Made by a program: the position numbers and the translations under genes. Positions 23,458-23,809 of a stretch of DNA of 23,809 nt are shown in pieces. The notes under the pieces are model-generated. The model had not been told where the DNA came from. It ran no database searches and was given only the letters and a program-made list of their open reading frames with translations. Each line of letters opens with the position of its first letter. Positions within the stretch are counted from its first letter, which is position 1. This stretch comes from an uncultured Acidimicrobiaceae bacterium (lineage in GTDB: Bacteria > Actinomycetota > Acidimicrobiia > Acidimicrobiales > Ilumatobacteraceae): positions 1 through 23,809 of the forward strand of contig CAIXHI010000393.1 in NCBI GenBank assembly GCA_903919215.1, in the 5' to 3' direction.

Positions 23458-23809
23458 CTTGGTCTTCCCGGCGCCGAGGAACGGCATCATCGAACGCAGT
23501 TGCGCACCGACTTCCTCGATCTGATGGGCCTTACCGGCCTCCTGCAGCGCGGTGAAGTTGGGGCGACCAGCTTCGCTCTCGGCGACCCATTCCTTGGCGA
23601 ACTTGCCGGACTGGATTTCTTTGAGGATCTTCTTCATCTCCAGCTTGGTCTTCGGCGTCACGATGCGGGGACCGCGGGTGACGTCGCCGTACTCGGCGGT
23701 ATCGGAGATGCTGTAACGCATCCCGGCGATCCCTTCCTCGTACATCAGGTCGACGATCAGCTTCACTTCGTGCAGGCACTCGAAGTACGCCATCTCGGGC
23801 TGATAGCCA
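23434..23809 (-). CDS. ilvC: Ketol-acid reductoisomerase, C-terminal part (runs off the window)
   Basis: The last 125 or so residues are present; the frame stays open through the right edge, so the start lies beyond it. The visible part is the C-terminal helical domain of class I enzymes: GYQPEMAYFECLHEVKLIVD, LMYEEGIAGMRYSISDTAEYGD and GPRIVTP, with the conserved Glu and Ser residues that help bind metal and substrate. It catalyses the Mg2+- and NADPH-dependent rearrangement and reduction of acetolactate in valine, leucine and isoleucine synthesis. A short tail (VADVSGG) ends the protein, and its coding sequence is duplicated just downstream, before an intrinsic terminator. Confidence 0.95.
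   Translation of the reverse strand, partial: GYQPEMAYFECLHEVKLIVDLMYEEGIAGMRYSISDTAEYGDVTRGPRIVTPKTKLEMKKILKEIQSGKFAKEWVAESEAGRPNFTALQEAGKAHQIEEVGAQLRSMMPFLGAGKTKVADVSGG

Overview
The window is a dense, high-GC stretch of a bacterial chromosome with about 19 protein genes, few gaps and many start/stop overlaps of the TGATG, ATGA or GTGA type. A mycothiol-dependent-type enzyme, a mycobacterial-type SerC, a PAC2-family protein and a CopC-CopD fusion point to an actinobacterium. My best guess is class Acidimicrobiia (Ilumatobacter-like); that is inference from gene style, not a database match.

Layout. 1-1446 (+): the tail of an unrecognised membrane protein, then a patatin-like phospholipase. 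1454-6450 (-): a five-gene run transcribed towards the left, with a corrinoid ABC importer (btuF-btuC-btuD), a maleylpyruvate-isomerase/DinB-fold enzyme and a CopC-CopD copper protein. It is headed by a recognisable adenosylcobalamin riboswitch at about 6555-6685. 6728-9621 (+): the divergent, tightly coupled cobO-cobU-cobT-cobS block for corrinoid adenosylation and lower-ligand assembly, followed by a saccharopine-dehydrogenase-like gene to 10706. The two B12 units share one 277-bp control region, so uptake and remodelling of corrinoids are organised together; no corrin-ring biosynthesis genes are in the window.

10701-10817 holds a perfect 55-bp repeat in tandem between convergent genes, each copy a large hairpin and each carrying the ends of both flanking genes. 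10795-13181 (-): two overlapping PLP aminotransferases (PatB/MalY-like and aspartate-aminotransferase-like). 13296-15297 (+): serC and a PAC2-family gene. 15303-18224 (-): a 973-residue MMPL/RND transporter with an unusual exported C-terminal tail. 18335-19384 (+): a two-TM potassium-channel-like protein with an RCK/TrkA-N domain and a non-canonical pore motif. 19400-20710 (-): metY-type O-acetylhomoserine sulfhydrylase with a good promoter. 20756-21274 (-): a stand-alone intein/Hedgehog-type Hint domain lacking several splicing residues. 21312-23252 (-): an OafA-type acyltransferase with an SGNH tail. 23434-end (-): the C-terminus of ketol-acid reductoisomerase (ilvC), with an intrinsic terminator and a 25-bp duplicate of its own last codons downstream.

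The items most worth following up are the free-standing degenerate Hint protein, the channel with a GFQE pore motif, the B12-riboswitch operon that runs on into copper and thiol genes, the MMPL tail domain, and the two separate 'echoes' of gene 3' ends (patB and ilvC) in adjacent intergenic DNA. No rRNA, tRNA, insertion sequence or CRISPR array was seen.
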